Shown: one piece after another, positions 16,049-24,931 of the stretch | Layout of the letters: every line of letters starts with the position of its first letter | Numbering within the stretch: position 1 is the stretch's first letter | Assembly: GCA_012521395.1 (NCBI GenBank) | Contig: JAAYML010000100.1 | Location: 1-48,720, forward strand | Direction of reading: 5' to 3' | From: Candidatus Epulonipiscium sp. | GTDB lineage: Bacteria; Bacillota; Clostridia; Lachnospirales; Defluviitaleaceae | DNA: 48,720 nucleotides | Notes under the pieces: generated by a model | What the model saw: the letters and a program-made list of their open reading frames with translations, nothing else | Database searches by the model: none | Told to the model about the DNA's origin: nothing | Program-made: the position numbers and the translations under genes

Positions 16049-16693
16049 ATGTATGTAAGAAACCGTATGAATACCAATGTCGTTACAGTAACTCCGGATA
16101 CCCCTGTTACGACCGTTTTCAATTTGATGATGGAACATGGCTACTCTCAATTTCCTGTTGTAGAGGGAAATGAGTTAAAAGGTCTTATCACAGAAAGAGT
16201 ATTAAAAGATGTAAGTCCTTCAAAAGCAACTTCCTTAAGTATATTTGAATTAAATTATCTTTTATCTAAAACAAAGGTTAAAGATGTCATGATTACAGAC
16301 ATTATTACAGCAAGTCCTGATATGTTAATTGAAGATGCGGCTGTTTTATTAAGAAGTAATGTTGTCGGCTCGCTTCCTGTAGTTTCTGAAGACAATCAAT
16401 TAGTTGGGATTATTACCAGAACGGATATTATAGATGCATTTATCGAATTTCTTGGTACCAATGATCATGGCACACGGATTTCTCTTGAAGTGAAAAATGA
16501 AATAGGTACTTTTGCAAAAATTGCCAATATCATAAAAGAGCACGGAATTAATATTCATCATGTAAGTAATTATGACATAGACGATAACAAATGCGAAATG
16601 ATTATCCGCTTAAATACAACAGACGTTGAGGCATTAGTTGATTCTTTAAAGAATGAAGGATATAATATCTTTTCGGTTGTAAAAAAAGAATAA
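16049..16693 (+). CDS. acuB: AcuB-like CBS-CBS-ACT regulatory protein
   Basis: This 214-residue protein has two CBS domains (about residues 1-60 and 75-135) followed by an ACT domain (about 143-210, starting ISLEVKNEIGTFAKIANIIK). That is the layout of AcuB. CBS pairs bind adenosyl ligands and ACT domains bind amino acids. In Bacillus, acuB is linked to acetoin catabolism, but no acetoin gene is nearby and the true ligand is unknown. Here it converges on the branched-chain amino acid transporter. An amino-acid-sensing role would fit the ACT domain but is inference. TTGGAGGTG precedes the ATG. Confidence 0.8.
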   Translation: MYVRNRMNTNVVTVTPDTPVTTVFNLMMEHGYSQFPVVEGNELKGLITERVLKDVSPSKATSLSIFELNYLLSKTKVKDVMITDIITASPDMLIEDAAVLLRSNVVGSLPVVSEDNQLVGIITRTDIIDAFIEFLGTNDHGTRISLEVKNEIGTFAKIANIIKEHGINIHHVSNYDIDDNKCEMIIRLNTTDVEALVDSLKNEGYNIFSVVKKE

Positions 16694-16705
16694 AAAACAT
16701 TCTAT

Positions 16706-16737
16706 AAAAAAAGAAGGCTTTATTGCCTTCTTTTTTT
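16706..16737. terminator. Bidirectional terminator between acuB-like gene and livF
   Basis: AAGAAGGC (16711-16718) and GCCTTCTT (16725-16732) form a stem with a six-base TTTATT loop, extended by A- and T-runs. It overlaps the livF stop and terminates both convergent units. Confidence 0.85.
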
Positions 16738-17437
16738 AGCCTAAATAAGCCTTTCTTACTTCATCATTACCTAATAAGTCCTTTGCATTGCCTTCAAGAA
16801 CAACCTTTCCTGTTTCTAATACATAAGCCCTGTGAGCAATGGACAAAGCCATATTGGCATTTTGTTCTACCAGCAAAATAGTGGTACCTGCTGCATTGAT
16901 TTCTTTAATAATATTAAATATTTCCTGAACCAGAATAGGTGCCAGCCCCATAGAAGGCTCATCCATCAGAAGCAGTTTCGGCTCTGACATTAAAGCACGT
17001 CCAATAGCCAGCATTTGTTGTTCTCCCCCGCTTAAGGTTCCGGCAATCTGTTTTCTTCTCTCTTTAAGTCTGGGGAATTTCTCATAAACCATTTCAAAAT
17101 TTCTTTTGATTGCTTTTTTATCTTTTTTCGTAAAAGCACCCAACTCTAAATTTTCTTGAACAGTCATTTCGGCAAAAACTCTTCTTCCTTCAGGAACATG
17201 GGCAATACCCAGTTGTAAAAGCTTGTGAGCTTCAAGATGATCAATCTTTTGCTTTTGAAAAGATATTTCCCCGCTTTTTGCCTTCATCAGACCTGATACA
17301 GTATGAAGGATGGTCGTTTTACCAGCGCCATTGGCACCAATTAAAGTAACAATTTCTCCTTCATTAACCTTAAAACTGACGTCTTTAATGGCATGTATTG
17401 CATCATAATAGACATTAATATTTTTTACTTTTAACAT
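16736..17437 (-). CDS. livF: LivF, branched-chain amino acid ABC transporter ATPase
   Basis: This 233-residue ATPase powers uptake through LivH/LivM. It has Walker A GANGAGKTT (about residues 34-42), signature LSGGEQQMLAIGRAL, Walker B LLLMDEP and the H-loop region ILLVEQN. It is shorter than LivG and has the LivF-specific GRRVFAEMTVQENLELGAF stretch. AGGAGG lies 7 bases before the ATG. It is the last gene of livJHMGF. Confidence 0.95.
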   Translation of the reverse strand: MLKVKNINVYYDAIHAIKDVSFKVNEGEIVTLIGANGAGKTTILHTVSGLMKAKSGEISFQKQKIDHLEAHKLLQLGIAHVPEGRRVFAEMTVQENLELGAFTKKDKKAIKRNFEMVYEKFPRLKERRKQIAGTLSGGEQQMLAIGRALMSEPKLLLMDEPSMGLAPILVQEIFNIIKEINAAGTTILLVEQNANMALSIAHRAYVLETGKVVLEGNAKDLLGNDEVRKAYLG

Positions 17438-17448
17438 ATAGTAACCTC

Positions 17449-18207
17449 CTATTCTCCCAAGTATGCACCAATAACTTTTTTGTTCCGTTTAATTTCCTCG
17501 GGAGTACCGGTTGCAATAATCATTCCATAATCAATAACAATAATTCTTTCACAAATGCCCATCACTAAGCTCATATCGTGTTCAATCAGCAGGATAGCAA
17601 TCTTGAATTTATCTCTGATAAAATGAATGGTTTCCATTAATTCTTTTGTTTCTTGCGGATTCATACCTGCTGCCGGTTCATCCAGGAGTAATAATTTAGG
17701 ATCTGCTGCCAAAGCCCTGGCGATTTCCAGTTTTCTCTGTTGACCATAAGGAAGATTTTTAGCAGTGGTATAAGCTGCATCCTGCATATCAAATAATTTC
17801 AAAAGTTCCATAGCTTTTTCTTCAATTTCTTTTTCTTCTTTCCAATAGGCATTTAATCTAAAAATGCCTGCTGCTATGGAATATTTCATCTTATGATGAA
17901 AAGCAATCTTCACGTTTTCCAATACACTTAAATCTTTAAACAATCTTATATTTTGGAAGGTCCTTGTAATACCTTTTTCAACAATTTCAAAAGGTTTTTT
18001 ACCAACGATATTCTCCCCGTTAAAATATATGGCCCCTTCTGTAGGAAGATAAACGCCAGTTAATAAATTAAATACCGTTGTTTTTCCTGCCCCATTGGGA
18101 CCAATCAGTCCCACAAGTTCCTTTTCGTCGATTTTTATATTAAAATCTCCAACTGCTCTTAAACCTCCAAAGGCAATTCCTAAATCTTTTGTCTCTAATA
18201 ATGCCAT
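17449..18207 (-). CDS. livG: LivG, branched-chain amino acid ABC transporter ATPase
   Basis: This 252-residue ATPase pairs with LivF. It has Walker A GPNGAGKTT, signature LPYGQQRKLEIARALA (the LivG variant lacking the standard LSGGQ), Walker B LLLLDEP and AILLIEHDMS. TRTFQNIRLFKDLSVLENV is the usual Q-loop region of this family. The gene follows livM with 3 bases between stop and start and a GGGAG ribosome site inside the end of livM, which suggests coupled translation. Confidence 0.95.
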   Translation of the reverse strand: MALLETKDLGIAFGGLRAVGDFNIKIDEKELVGLIGPNGAGKTTVFNLLTGVYLPTEGAIYFNGENIVGKKPFEIVEKGITRTFQNIRLFKDLSVLENVKIAFHHKMKYSIAAGIFRLNAYWKEEKEIEEKAMELLKLFDMQDAAYTTAKNLPYGQQRKLEIARALAADPKLLLLDEPAAGMNPQETKELMETIHFIRDKFKIAILLIEHDMSLVMGICERIIVIDYGMIIATGTPEEIKRNKKVIGAYLGE

Positions 18208-18210
18208 CTG

Positions 18211-19197
18211 TTATTCACTCCCTTCGTTCTTAACAGGAGTATTGCCTTGAGATTTCTTTTTCCCTGATAAAAGTCCGTTAAGAGAAAATTCTCTTTTTTC
18301 CAATAAACCACCGGGTTTAAAGAGCATCATTGCAATAAGCAGCACAGAATAAATAATCATATTCCAATCGGCAAAACCCATTAATAGACGTGGTAAAATG
18401 GTTATAATAATTGCTGCTAAAACAGAACCCGTTAAGTTACCCATACCGCCAAGAACGACAATAATAAGAATTTCTATAGAACGAATAAAGTTAAAATCCT
18501 TGGGATCTAATACCAAAGTATGGTGAGCGAAAAGGCCTCCTGCTACACCTGCAAAAAAGGCGGCCAGGGTAAAGGCAAAAGTTTTATAGTATTTAGTTGA
18601 AATTCCAACAGCTTCTGCAGCAATTTCATCTTCACGGATAGAAATAATTGCCCTGCCATGTCTCGAATTAATTAAAGTATAGAAAATGGTTACAGTGATA
18701 ACTGTAATAAAATATACAGTACTAAAGCTGGTAAGAGGCAGAATGCCTGAAAGCCCTTTTCCACCACCAGTTATTTTCATGTTTAAAATAATAACCCGAA
18801 TAATTTCTCCAAAACCTAAAGTTAAAATAGCAAGATAGTCTCCTCTGAGGCGGAAAACCGGAATAGCCATCAAAAAGGCAAAAAAAGCTGCCAGCAGTCC
18901 ACCTAAGACAATAGAAACCAATAGTAAAGGCAAATCAGGTAAATTCATTCTGGCACTTAAAATAGCTGCTGTATAGGCACCAATAGCCATAAATCCTGCA
19001 TGTCCTAAAGTCAACTGACCTAAATAACCTGTAGCCAGATTCAAGCTTACGGCTAATATAATATTAATGCCCATCTCTATTAATATGCCTTCATAATAAT
19101 TATTTATAAATCCTATTCTGATGAGCAGAACAAGAATGATATAAATCAGAATAATGCTTGTTGTATTGATTATATTTGCTTTTAACCGACTGTTCAT
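18211..19197 (-). CDS. livM: LivM, branched-chain amino acid permease
   Basis: This is a 328-residue multi-spanning permease. The LivM signature ATGYLGQLTLGHAGFMAIGAY is near residue 55, and the cytoplasmic EAA-like loop is RAIISIREDEIAAEAVGI. The C-terminus is charged (KKSQGN). The start is ATG at 19197, with AGGTGA six bases upstream lying at the livH stop. A GTG three codons earlier is less well placed. It forms the channel with LivH. Confidence 0.93.
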   Translation of the reverse strand: MNSRLKANIINTTSIILIYIILVLLIRIGFINNYYEGILIEMGINIILAVSLNLATGYLGQLTLGHAGFMAIGAYTAAILSARMNLPDLPLLLVSIVLGGLLAAFFAFLMAIPVFRLRGDYLAILTLGFGEIIRVIILNMKITGGGKGLSGILPLTSFSTVYFITVITVTIFYTLINSRHGRAIISIREDEIAAEAVGISTKYYKTFAFTLAAFFAGVAGGLFAHHTLVLDPKDFNFIRSIEILIIVVLGGMGNLTGSVLAAIIITILPRLLMGFADWNMIIYSVLLIAMMLFKPGGLLEKREFSLNGLLSGKKKSQGNTPVKNEGSE

Positions 19198-19206
19198 CCT
19201 GCTCAC

Positions 19207-20094
19207 CTACACTTTCTCTTTAACATTTTTACCGAGTAATCCTGATGGTTTTAAACTGAGTACAACAATTAATATACCAAATACAACAGCATCAGCCAAT
19301 TGACTGGAAATATAACCTTTGGTCAAACTTTCGGCAATGCCCATAATAAAACCACCCAGCATGGCACCGGGAATAATGCCAATTCCTCCTAAAACAGCAG
19401 CAACAAAGGCTTTTAAACCAGGCATAACACCCATAAAGGGGTCAATTAAAGGATAAGCAATACTGTACAAAATACCTCCAACAGCACCAAGAGCAGAACC
19501 TGTTGCAAAGGTAAGGGAAATTGTAGAATTTACATTAATTCCCATCAATTGTGCTGCTCCCGGATCTTCTGATACAGCACGCATTGCTTTCCCTGGTTTT
19601 GTTTTCTTAATAAATAAATCTAATAATATCATTAATAAAACAGATATCAGAACCGTAATAAATGTTATTCTACTGATTTGAAGAGGACCTAAAGAAATTG
19701 GACTTGGATTTATAATTTGAGGAAATGGAATGGGATTTTGTCCAAATTTCTTAAAGAATACATTTTCTAAGAGGAAACTTACCCCAATTGCTGTAATCAG
19801 AGCAGATAATCTGGGAGAATTTCTAAGGGGTTTATAAGCCACTCTTTCAATTAAAATTCCAGACAGCAGACATAAAATAACAGGAGTAATAAGCGCTACT
19901 CCAATAGGTAAATTAAATGTCACAATGCAGACAAAAGTAAAATAAGCCCCCATCATGATAATATCCCCATGGGCAAAATTAATTAATTTAATGATGCCAT
20001 ATACCATGGTATAACCTAGAGCAATTAAAGCATATATACTGCCAACATGAATACCATTAATGAGTTGTTGTAGAAATTTTGCAAGCACATCCAT
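19207..20094 (-). CDS. livH: LivH, branched-chain amino acid permease
   Basis: This 295-residue permease has the LivH hallmarks YALIALGYTMVYGIIKLINF near the N-terminus and KAMRAVSEDPGAAQLMGI in the cytoplasmic coupling loop. Eight or so hydrophobic segments are visible. AAGGAGG lies 6 bases before the ATG. It follows livJ across a 50-base gap holding a 12-bp hairpin that probably sets a high LivJ to LivH ratio. Confidence 0.94.
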   Translation of the reverse strand: MDVLAKFLQQLINGIHVGSIYALIALGYTMVYGIIKLINFAHGDIIMMGAYFTFVCIVTFNLPIGVALITPVILCLLSGILIERVAYKPLRNSPRLSALITAIGVSFLLENVFFKKFGQNPIPFPQIINPSPISLGPLQISRITFITVLISVLLMILLDLFIKKTKPGKAMRAVSEDPGAAQLMGINVNSTISLTFATGSALGAVGGILYSIAYPLIDPFMGVMPGLKAFVAAVLGGIGIIPGAMLGGFIMGIAESLTKGYISSQLADAVVFGILIVVLSLKPSGLLGKNVKEKV

Positions 20095-20120
20095 GTTTGT
20101 CCTCCTTCACTTAAATGTAG

Positions 20121-20148
20121 ATAAAGGGAGAATTACTTCTCCCTTTAT
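20121..20148 (-). promoter_or_regulatory. Hairpin between livJ and livH
   Basis: ATAAAGGGAGAA (20121-20132) and TTCTCCCTTTAT (20137-20148) form a perfect 12-bp stem with a TTAC loop, overlapping the livJ stop. No U-tract follows on the minus strand. An mRNA-stabilising or partial-termination element is therefore more likely than a full terminator. Confidence 0.6.
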
Positions 20149-21296
20149 TGAGGATTCACTTTCGTATATAGTCTGTTTTGACCATTCTCAATTTTTATAA
20201 TGGCAACGTCTTTTACAGGATTTCTGTTTTCATCATAAGTGATGGTTCCTGTCACAGAAGTAATATTGGTTTCAGCCAAAGCTTTAACAACTGCATCATA
20301 ATCCGTTGTACCTGCTTTTTCTATTGCTGCTGCAAGGATTTTTACGGTATCATATCCCAGAGCAGCAAAACTTACAGGATCTTCATTGTATGTTTCTTTG
20401 TATTTCTTAATAAAGTTTTGTACTTCTTCAGCAGTGTCATCTGTTGAATAGTGATTGCAGAAATAGCCACCTTCAACTGCTTCAGGAGCAACGGTTAAAA
20501 CGCCGTCCCAACCATCTGCACCAAGAAGCGTTGCATTAATACCAACTTCTTTTACTTGTTGAGCAATCAGTCCAACCGTATTGTAGTAATCTGGTAAGAA
20601 TAATACATCTGGATTTTGAGTCTTTACATTGGTAAGAATCGCTTTGTAGTCTTTTTCGTCAGCCCCATATCCTTCATAACTTACAACAGTTCCACCATTT
20701 GCTTCAAAATAATTTTTGAAAGCTTCAGCAACCCCTAAGGAGTAATCGTCTGCTGTATTATATAAAACAGCTGCTTTACTTGCATTCAAATTTTCAAGAG
20801 CAAACTTAGCCATAATTTCTCCCTGATAAGGGTCAATAAAGCAAGTACGGAAAATGTTAGTACCAGCAGCAGTTACATCTAATGCTGTCGCTGTAGGAGT
20901 TATCATAGGAATACCTTCTTTTGCTGCCAAAGGTGTAATGGCTAATGTAGGTTTACTGGTGACAGCACCAATGATAGCATTCACTTTATTATTATTAACA
21001 AGTTTCTTATAAGCATTAACTGCCTCAGTAGTATCCCCTTTATCATCGTACTCAATGTATTCGATTTTTTTTCCTAAAATCCCACCACTGGCATTAATTT
21101 CTTCAATGGCTAATTTAGCACCATTACTTGCAGCAACTCCATATACAGCTACATTTCCCGTTAATGGGGCTATCCCACCAATTTTAATTACATCTGAATC
21201 AGCTGAACCGGAATCCTTCTGTCCACAACCTGCAAGAGCACCAGCCAGAAGAACACCAGTTAAGGTCAAAGACATTAATTTTCTTAACCTTCTCAT
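20145..21296 (-). CDS. livJ: LivJ, branched-chain amino acid-binding lipoprotein
   Basis: This 383-residue type I periplasmic-binding protein is anchored as a lipoprotein. The signal peptide has a basic start (MRRLRK), a hydrophobic core and lipobox LAGC with lipidated C24. The mature part begins with a Ser/Gly/Asp-rich linker, then IKIGGIAPLTGNVAVYG, the normal ligand-binding start of the Leu/Ile/Val family. Exact specificity cannot be read from the sequence. GGAGG lies 6 bases before the ATG and a strong promoter is about 50 bases upstream. It is the first gene of livJHMGF. Confidence 0.94.
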   Translation of the reverse strand: MRRLRKLMSLTLTGVLLAGALAGCGQKDSGSADSDVIKIGGIAPLTGNVAVYGVAASNGAKLAIEEINASGGILGKKIEYIEYDDKGDTTEAVNAYKKLVNNNKVNAIIGAVTSKPTLAITPLAAKEGIPMITPTATALDVTAAGTNIFRTCFIDPYQGEIMAKFALENLNASKAAVLYNTADDYSLGVAEAFKNYFEANGGTVVSYEGYGADEKDYKAILTNVKTQNPDVLFLPDYYNTVGLIAQQVKEVGINATLLGADGWDGVLTVAPEAVEGGYFCNHYSTDDTAEEVQNFIKKYKETYNEDPVSFAALGYDTVKILAAAIEKAGTTDYDAVVKALAETNITSVTGTITYDENRNPVKDVAIIKIENGQNRLYTKVNPQ

Positions 21297-21350
21297 TGTT
21301 CTCCTCCATTCAAATATTTAATTAATATATTATATTGTTTCATACATGAA

Positions 21351-21379
21351 ATTATATATCTAAAGCACTGCAATTTCAA
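21351..21379 (-). promoter_or_regulatory. SigA-type promoter of the liv operon
   Basis: On the minus strand, TTGAAA (21379-21374) and TATAAT (21356-21351) are separated by 17 bases. The leader to livJ is only about 45 bases and shows no riboswitch-like structure. Repeated TGCAAT elements upstream (near 21362-21411) might be a regulator site, but I cannot assign one. Confidence 0.65.
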
Positions 21380-21541
21380 GAATAATTTTTAATAGTTTAC
21401 TGCAATGCAATGTTACTATTTTAAAATTATATTGGAGTCCTCTTTAAATTGTTGTATTATTTAATGTAGAATCAAATGATACTTTCATAACTGGTTAAAG
21501 TTTATATATCATTAAAACTTCAATATTTAAAGGAGATACTT

Positions 21542-22648
21542 ATGATTAAGATAAAGAAAAACTGTCAGTTGGATGCTAAAGGAGCCTTTTTGGCAAATTA
21601 TAATTTCAGCGACTTAATTTTTTTTGATATAGAAAGTACTGGTTTTTCCATTGAATATTCCAATGTATATTTAATAGGGGCTGTTTATTATCAAAAAAAC
21701 CAGTGGGTATTAGAACAGTTTTTTGCTGAAAATCTTTCAGAAGAAAAAAAGATAATAGAAGAATTTTTTACTTTGGCTTCAGCTTATAATTACATCATAC
21801 ATTTTAACGGTGATACTTTTGATATCCCATATTTAGAAAAAAAGGCTTCATTACATCATCTTGAAGCACCCTTTAAAAAAATAACCAGTATCGATATTTT
21901 AAAATTAATAAGGCCTTATCAAAAAATACTTGGTTTAGAAAATTGTAAATTAAAAACGATAGAACACTTTCTGGACATCAATAGAAAAGATATATATTCT
22001 GGCAAAGAACTCATTGAACTATACCAACAGTTTTGTAAAAAACATGACCCTAAAGTAAAAGAAAACATTTTACTGCATAATGAAGAAGATTTATTGTACC
22101 TGATTCCATTGTTGAAAATATTTGACTTAATTCAGTTTATTAAAGATTTAAAAGTAAATATTTTAGATAATATTCAAGCCTTTGATATAACAGTGGATAA
22201 TGATTTATTGTTTTCCTTTGCTTTATTAAAAGCTGCTCCTTTATCTTTACAGTTAAAAAATGAAAACTGGGCATGTTCAATAACAAAAGACAGTCTTCAT
22301 TTGGATTTTAAGGTTAAACTTGTAGAAGATACAATGTATCATTTTTTCCCCAATTATAAAGATTATTATTATCTAATTGATGAAGACGAAGCCATTCATA
22401 AATCTCTGGGTGCCTTTTTACCAAAAGATAAAAGAAAGCAGGCTAAAGTCTCCAATTGTTATACAAAAAGAAAGGGACTTTTTTTACAAACATTCCAGCC
22501 GGATATTCGCTTACCCGTTTTTAAAAAAAGCTATGATTCAAAAGAAATGTATATTTTATTGGATGATAATAAAATCGATCACCAAAAATTGAATTTAAAA
22601 GATTTAGCCCTGGCTTTTATTGATTCACAAATTCCACGGTCTTTATAA
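21542..22648 (+). CDS. yprB: YprB-like RNase H-fold exonuclease
   Basis: This 368-residue protein has an N-terminal RNase H-like, DEDD-type exonuclease domain. ExoI is FFDIESTG (D29, E31), ExoII is HFNGDTFDIPYL (residues 87-98), and a late acidic stretch is LHNEEDLLYL. This matches the YprB/RNase_H_2 family found in Bacillota, sometimes fused to or near helicases. Here it stands alone as a single gene with AAAGGAGATACTT before the ATG. The substrate is unknown. The C-terminal half has no recognised domain. Confidence 0.75.
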   Translation: MIKIKKNCQLDAKGAFLANYNFSDLIFFDIESTGFSIEYSNVYLIGAVYYQKNQWVLEQFFAENLSEEKKIIEEFFTLASAYNYIIHFNGDTFDIPYLEKKASLHHLEAPFKKITSIDILKLIRPYQKILGLENCKLKTIEHFLDINRKDIYSGKELIELYQQFCKKHDPKVKENILLHNEEDLLYLIPLLKIFDLIQFIKDLKVNILDNIQAFDITVDNDLLFSFALLKAAPLSLQLKNENWACSITKDSLHLDFKVKLVEDTMYHFFPNYKDYYYLIDEDEAIHKSLGAFLPKDKRKQAKVSNCYTKRKGLFLQTFQPDIRLPVFKKSYDSKEMYILLDDNKIDHQKLNLKDLALAFIDSQIPRSL

Positions 22649-22675
22649 AAATCAGCAGCAAAGCTGCTGATTTTT
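22647..22675. terminator. Bidirectional terminator between yprB and the metallo-hydrolase
   Basis: AAAAATCAGCAGC (22647-22659) and GCTGCTGATTTTT (22663-22675) form a 13-bp stem with an AAA loop and serve both converging transcripts. The stem begins within the yprB stop codon. Confidence 0.9.
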
Positions 22676-22677
22676 AT

Positions 22678-24324
22678 TTATACAGCTGGTTTGTTGATGG
22701 ATTGATTAATTTGTTCAATCGCTCTGTATACGTCTTCAATTTTAGCCTTAATAGCCATTAATTCATCATCTTCTTTACTATTTAGCAGTTCTTTATTTAA
22801 GCTCTTCGTTAAGAAATACAATTCTTCTGATAAAGCATCCACCTGAGCAAGTAATTGCAAACGAAGGAAGTTTTCTTTGAGGGCACCATAAGGCTTTTGA
22901 GGAATCGCTTTATGTAAGGTTAATTCATAATTGTCGCCTCTTTCAGGGATAGCTACATCTACATTAAACTGTTTCTTTATAAGTTTTGCTAAAGTTGCTT
23001 GCGCTTCCGGTTCACCATGAACAATAAAAACTTTTTTAGGCATTTTGGTAAACTGCTGAAGCCAGTTTAATAAACCTGCCTGATCAGCGTGTCCTGAATA
23101 ACCTTCAATATTTTCAATTCTGGCATTGACTGAAATTTCTTCTCCTAATATCTTAACTTTTTTCGCACCATCTAATATTCTTCTTCCCAAAGTCCCAGGA
23201 GCTTGATAGCCTACAAATAATATCGTACATTCTTCTCTCCAAAGATTGTGTTTAAGGTGGTGTTTAATTCTTCCTGCTTCACACATACCACTGGCAGAGA
23301 TGATGATCTTAGGCTCTTTATCTTCGTTTAAAGCTTTCGATTCTTCAGGTGTTTTTGTAAATGTTAAGCTAGGAAAGTCTAAGGGATTGTTGCCATTTTT
23401 GATATAATATCTTGCTTCATCATCATAACAGTCTAAATTTTTTCTAAATACTTCTGTTGCCGAAATAGCCAGGGGACTGTCCACATAAACAGGAACGGTG
23501 TTTAAGAAATTCACATCTGCTTCATCAACTTCATTATATTTAAATAACTCATAAATTATTTCCTGAGTCCTGCCTACGGCAAAAGAAGGAATAATAACAT
23601 TTCCGCCTTTATTAATCGTTTCTTCAATAATATTAAGAAGTTTTCTTGCCTTATTTTCCCGTTCTTTATGAATTCTGTTCCCATAAGTAGATTCCATAAT
23701 AAGATAATCAGCACTATATATTCTTTCAGGGTCTTTTAAAATAGGAATATCATAGTTACCCAAATCCCCAGTAAATACCAGTTTTGTTTCCTCATTATTC
23801 TCATTAACCCAGATTTCCAGAATGGATGAACCTAACATATGACCTGCATCAGAAAATTTTATGGTTATATTGCCTCTAAGATTAACGACTTCATGATATG
23901 CGACAGGTTCAAAAAATTTCATACATTTTACAGCATCTTCATAAGTATAAAGGGGTTCTATAAGGGGTTTACCTGCCCTTAATCTTTTTCTGTTCTTCCA
24001 TTCAGCTTCCGTTTCCTGGATATAGCCGCTGTCTGGAAGCATTATGGCACACAAATCTGCTGTAGCTCTGCTGCAATAGATTTTTCCCTTAAAACCATCT
24101 TTACAGAGTTTAGGGATTTTTCCACTGTGGTCAATATGTGCGTGGGTTAGAAGTAAATAATCAATTTTTGTTACATCAAAAGGCCAGGGTTCATAGTTTA
24201 AATTTTCTTCCTGATCAGCCCCCTGAAACATACCACAATCAATAAGGATATGCTTGTTGTTGGCTTCTAGTAAAAAACATGAGCCTGTTACGGTTTTAGC
24301 AGCTCCTAGGAAAGTCAGCTTCAT
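22678..24324 (-). CDS. Beta-CASP RNA metallo-hydrolase
   Basis: This 548-residue metallo-beta-lactamase-fold nuclease has a beta-CASP insert. Zinc ligands are HAHIDH (H61, H63, D65, H66), then SDAGHMLGSS, TGDLG and GYSGHADQ. SASGMCEAGRIKHHL is the beta-CASP/RNA-processing signature. It resembles the CPSF/YSH1-like bacterial group (for example TTHA0252-type RNases) rather than RNase J. The ATG at 24324 is preferred because GGGGGAT lies just upstream; an earlier in-frame codon has no ribosome site. The substrate is unknown. It is the last gene of the ftsK-to-metallo-hydrolase run, 67 bases after pgsA. Confidence 0.88.
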   Translation of the reverse strand: MKLTFLGAAKTVTGSCFLLEANNKHILIDCGMFQGADQEENLNYEPWPFDVTKIDYLLLTHAHIDHSGKIPKLCKDGFKGKIYCSRATADLCAIMLPDSGYIQETEAEWKNRKRLRAGKPLIEPLYTYEDAVKCMKFFEPVAYHEVVNLRGNITIKFSDAGHMLGSSILEIWVNENNEETKLVFTGDLGNYDIPILKDPERIYSADYLIMESTYGNRIHKERENKARKLLNIIEETINKGGNVIIPSFAVGRTQEIIYELFKYNEVDEADVNFLNTVPVYVDSPLAISATEVFRKNLDCYDDEARYYIKNGNNPLDFPSLTFTKTPEESKALNEDKEPKIIISASGMCEAGRIKHHLKHNLWREECTILFVGYQAPGTLGRRILDGAKKVKILGEEISVNARIENIEGYSGHADQAGLLNWLQQFTKMPKKVFIVHGEPEAQATLAKLIKKQFNVDVAIPERGDNYELTLHKAIPQKPYGALKENFLRLQLLAQVDALSEELYFLTKSLNKELLNSKEDDELMAIKAKIEDVYRAIEQINQSINKPAV

Positions 24325-24391
24325 ACTTATCCCCCATTTCAAGCTAAACTTTTTACGACCTCTACTATGATTTTAACAACCAGTCCAATCA

Positions 24392-24931
24392 TTACTCCTT
24401 AAGGACTTTTATATTTTTAGCAATATAATCGATGCAGGATATAATGGTAAATAATATAACCGCCCCCATTAGAAGATATTCTAAATAATTAAACAAAGTC
24501 GTATTGATATTTAATAAAACGATGATAATCATCAGCATCTGGCTAACTGTTTTAATCTTCCCCCACCAACTGGCGGCAATGACAATTCCGTCTGAAGCAG
24601 CTATGAGTCTAAATCCTGTAATAATGAATTCTCTGCTTATAATCAGAATAGCTATCCATGCAGATAAATCTCCTAATTCGACTAAGCTGATTAAAGCTGA
24701 AGTAACCAAAAGTTTATCTGCTAAAGGATCCATAAACTTTCCGAAATTTGTAACCAAATTATTTTTTCTGGCAATATAGCCATCTAAATAATCGGTAAAA
24801 GATGCCAAAGCAAAAATAATAACGGCAATGATTCTTTTTTGAGGATCTGGAAGCCAGTTGGTCAAAAGAATCAAAAGAAAAAGTGGAATCATTATGACTC
24901 TTAAAATGGTTAACTTATTCGGTAAATTCAT
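24392..24931 (-). CDS. pgsA: Phosphatidylglycerophosphate synthase PgsA
   Basis: This 179-residue membrane enzyme makes phosphatidylglycerol phosphate from CDP-diacylglycerol and glycerol 3-phosphate. The CDP-alcohol phosphotransferase motif D-x2-DG-x2-AR-x8-G-x3-D-x3-D is complete, in DYLDGYIARKNNLVTNFG followed by KFMDPLAD. Several membrane helices follow. The gene overlaps the rimO end by about 17 bases; AGGAG inside rimO precedes both a TTG (24934) and the chosen ATG. pgsA lies downstream of spoIIIE in Bacillus too. Confidence 0.93.
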   Translation of the reverse strand: MNLPNKLTILRVIMIPLFLLILLTNWLPDPQKRIIAVIIFALASFTDYLDGYIARKNNLVTNFGKFMDPLADKLLVTSALISLVELGDLSAWIAILIISREFIITGFRLIAASDGIVIAASWWGKIKTVSQMLMIIIVLLNINTTLFNYLEYLLMGAVILFTIISCIDYIAKNIKVLKE

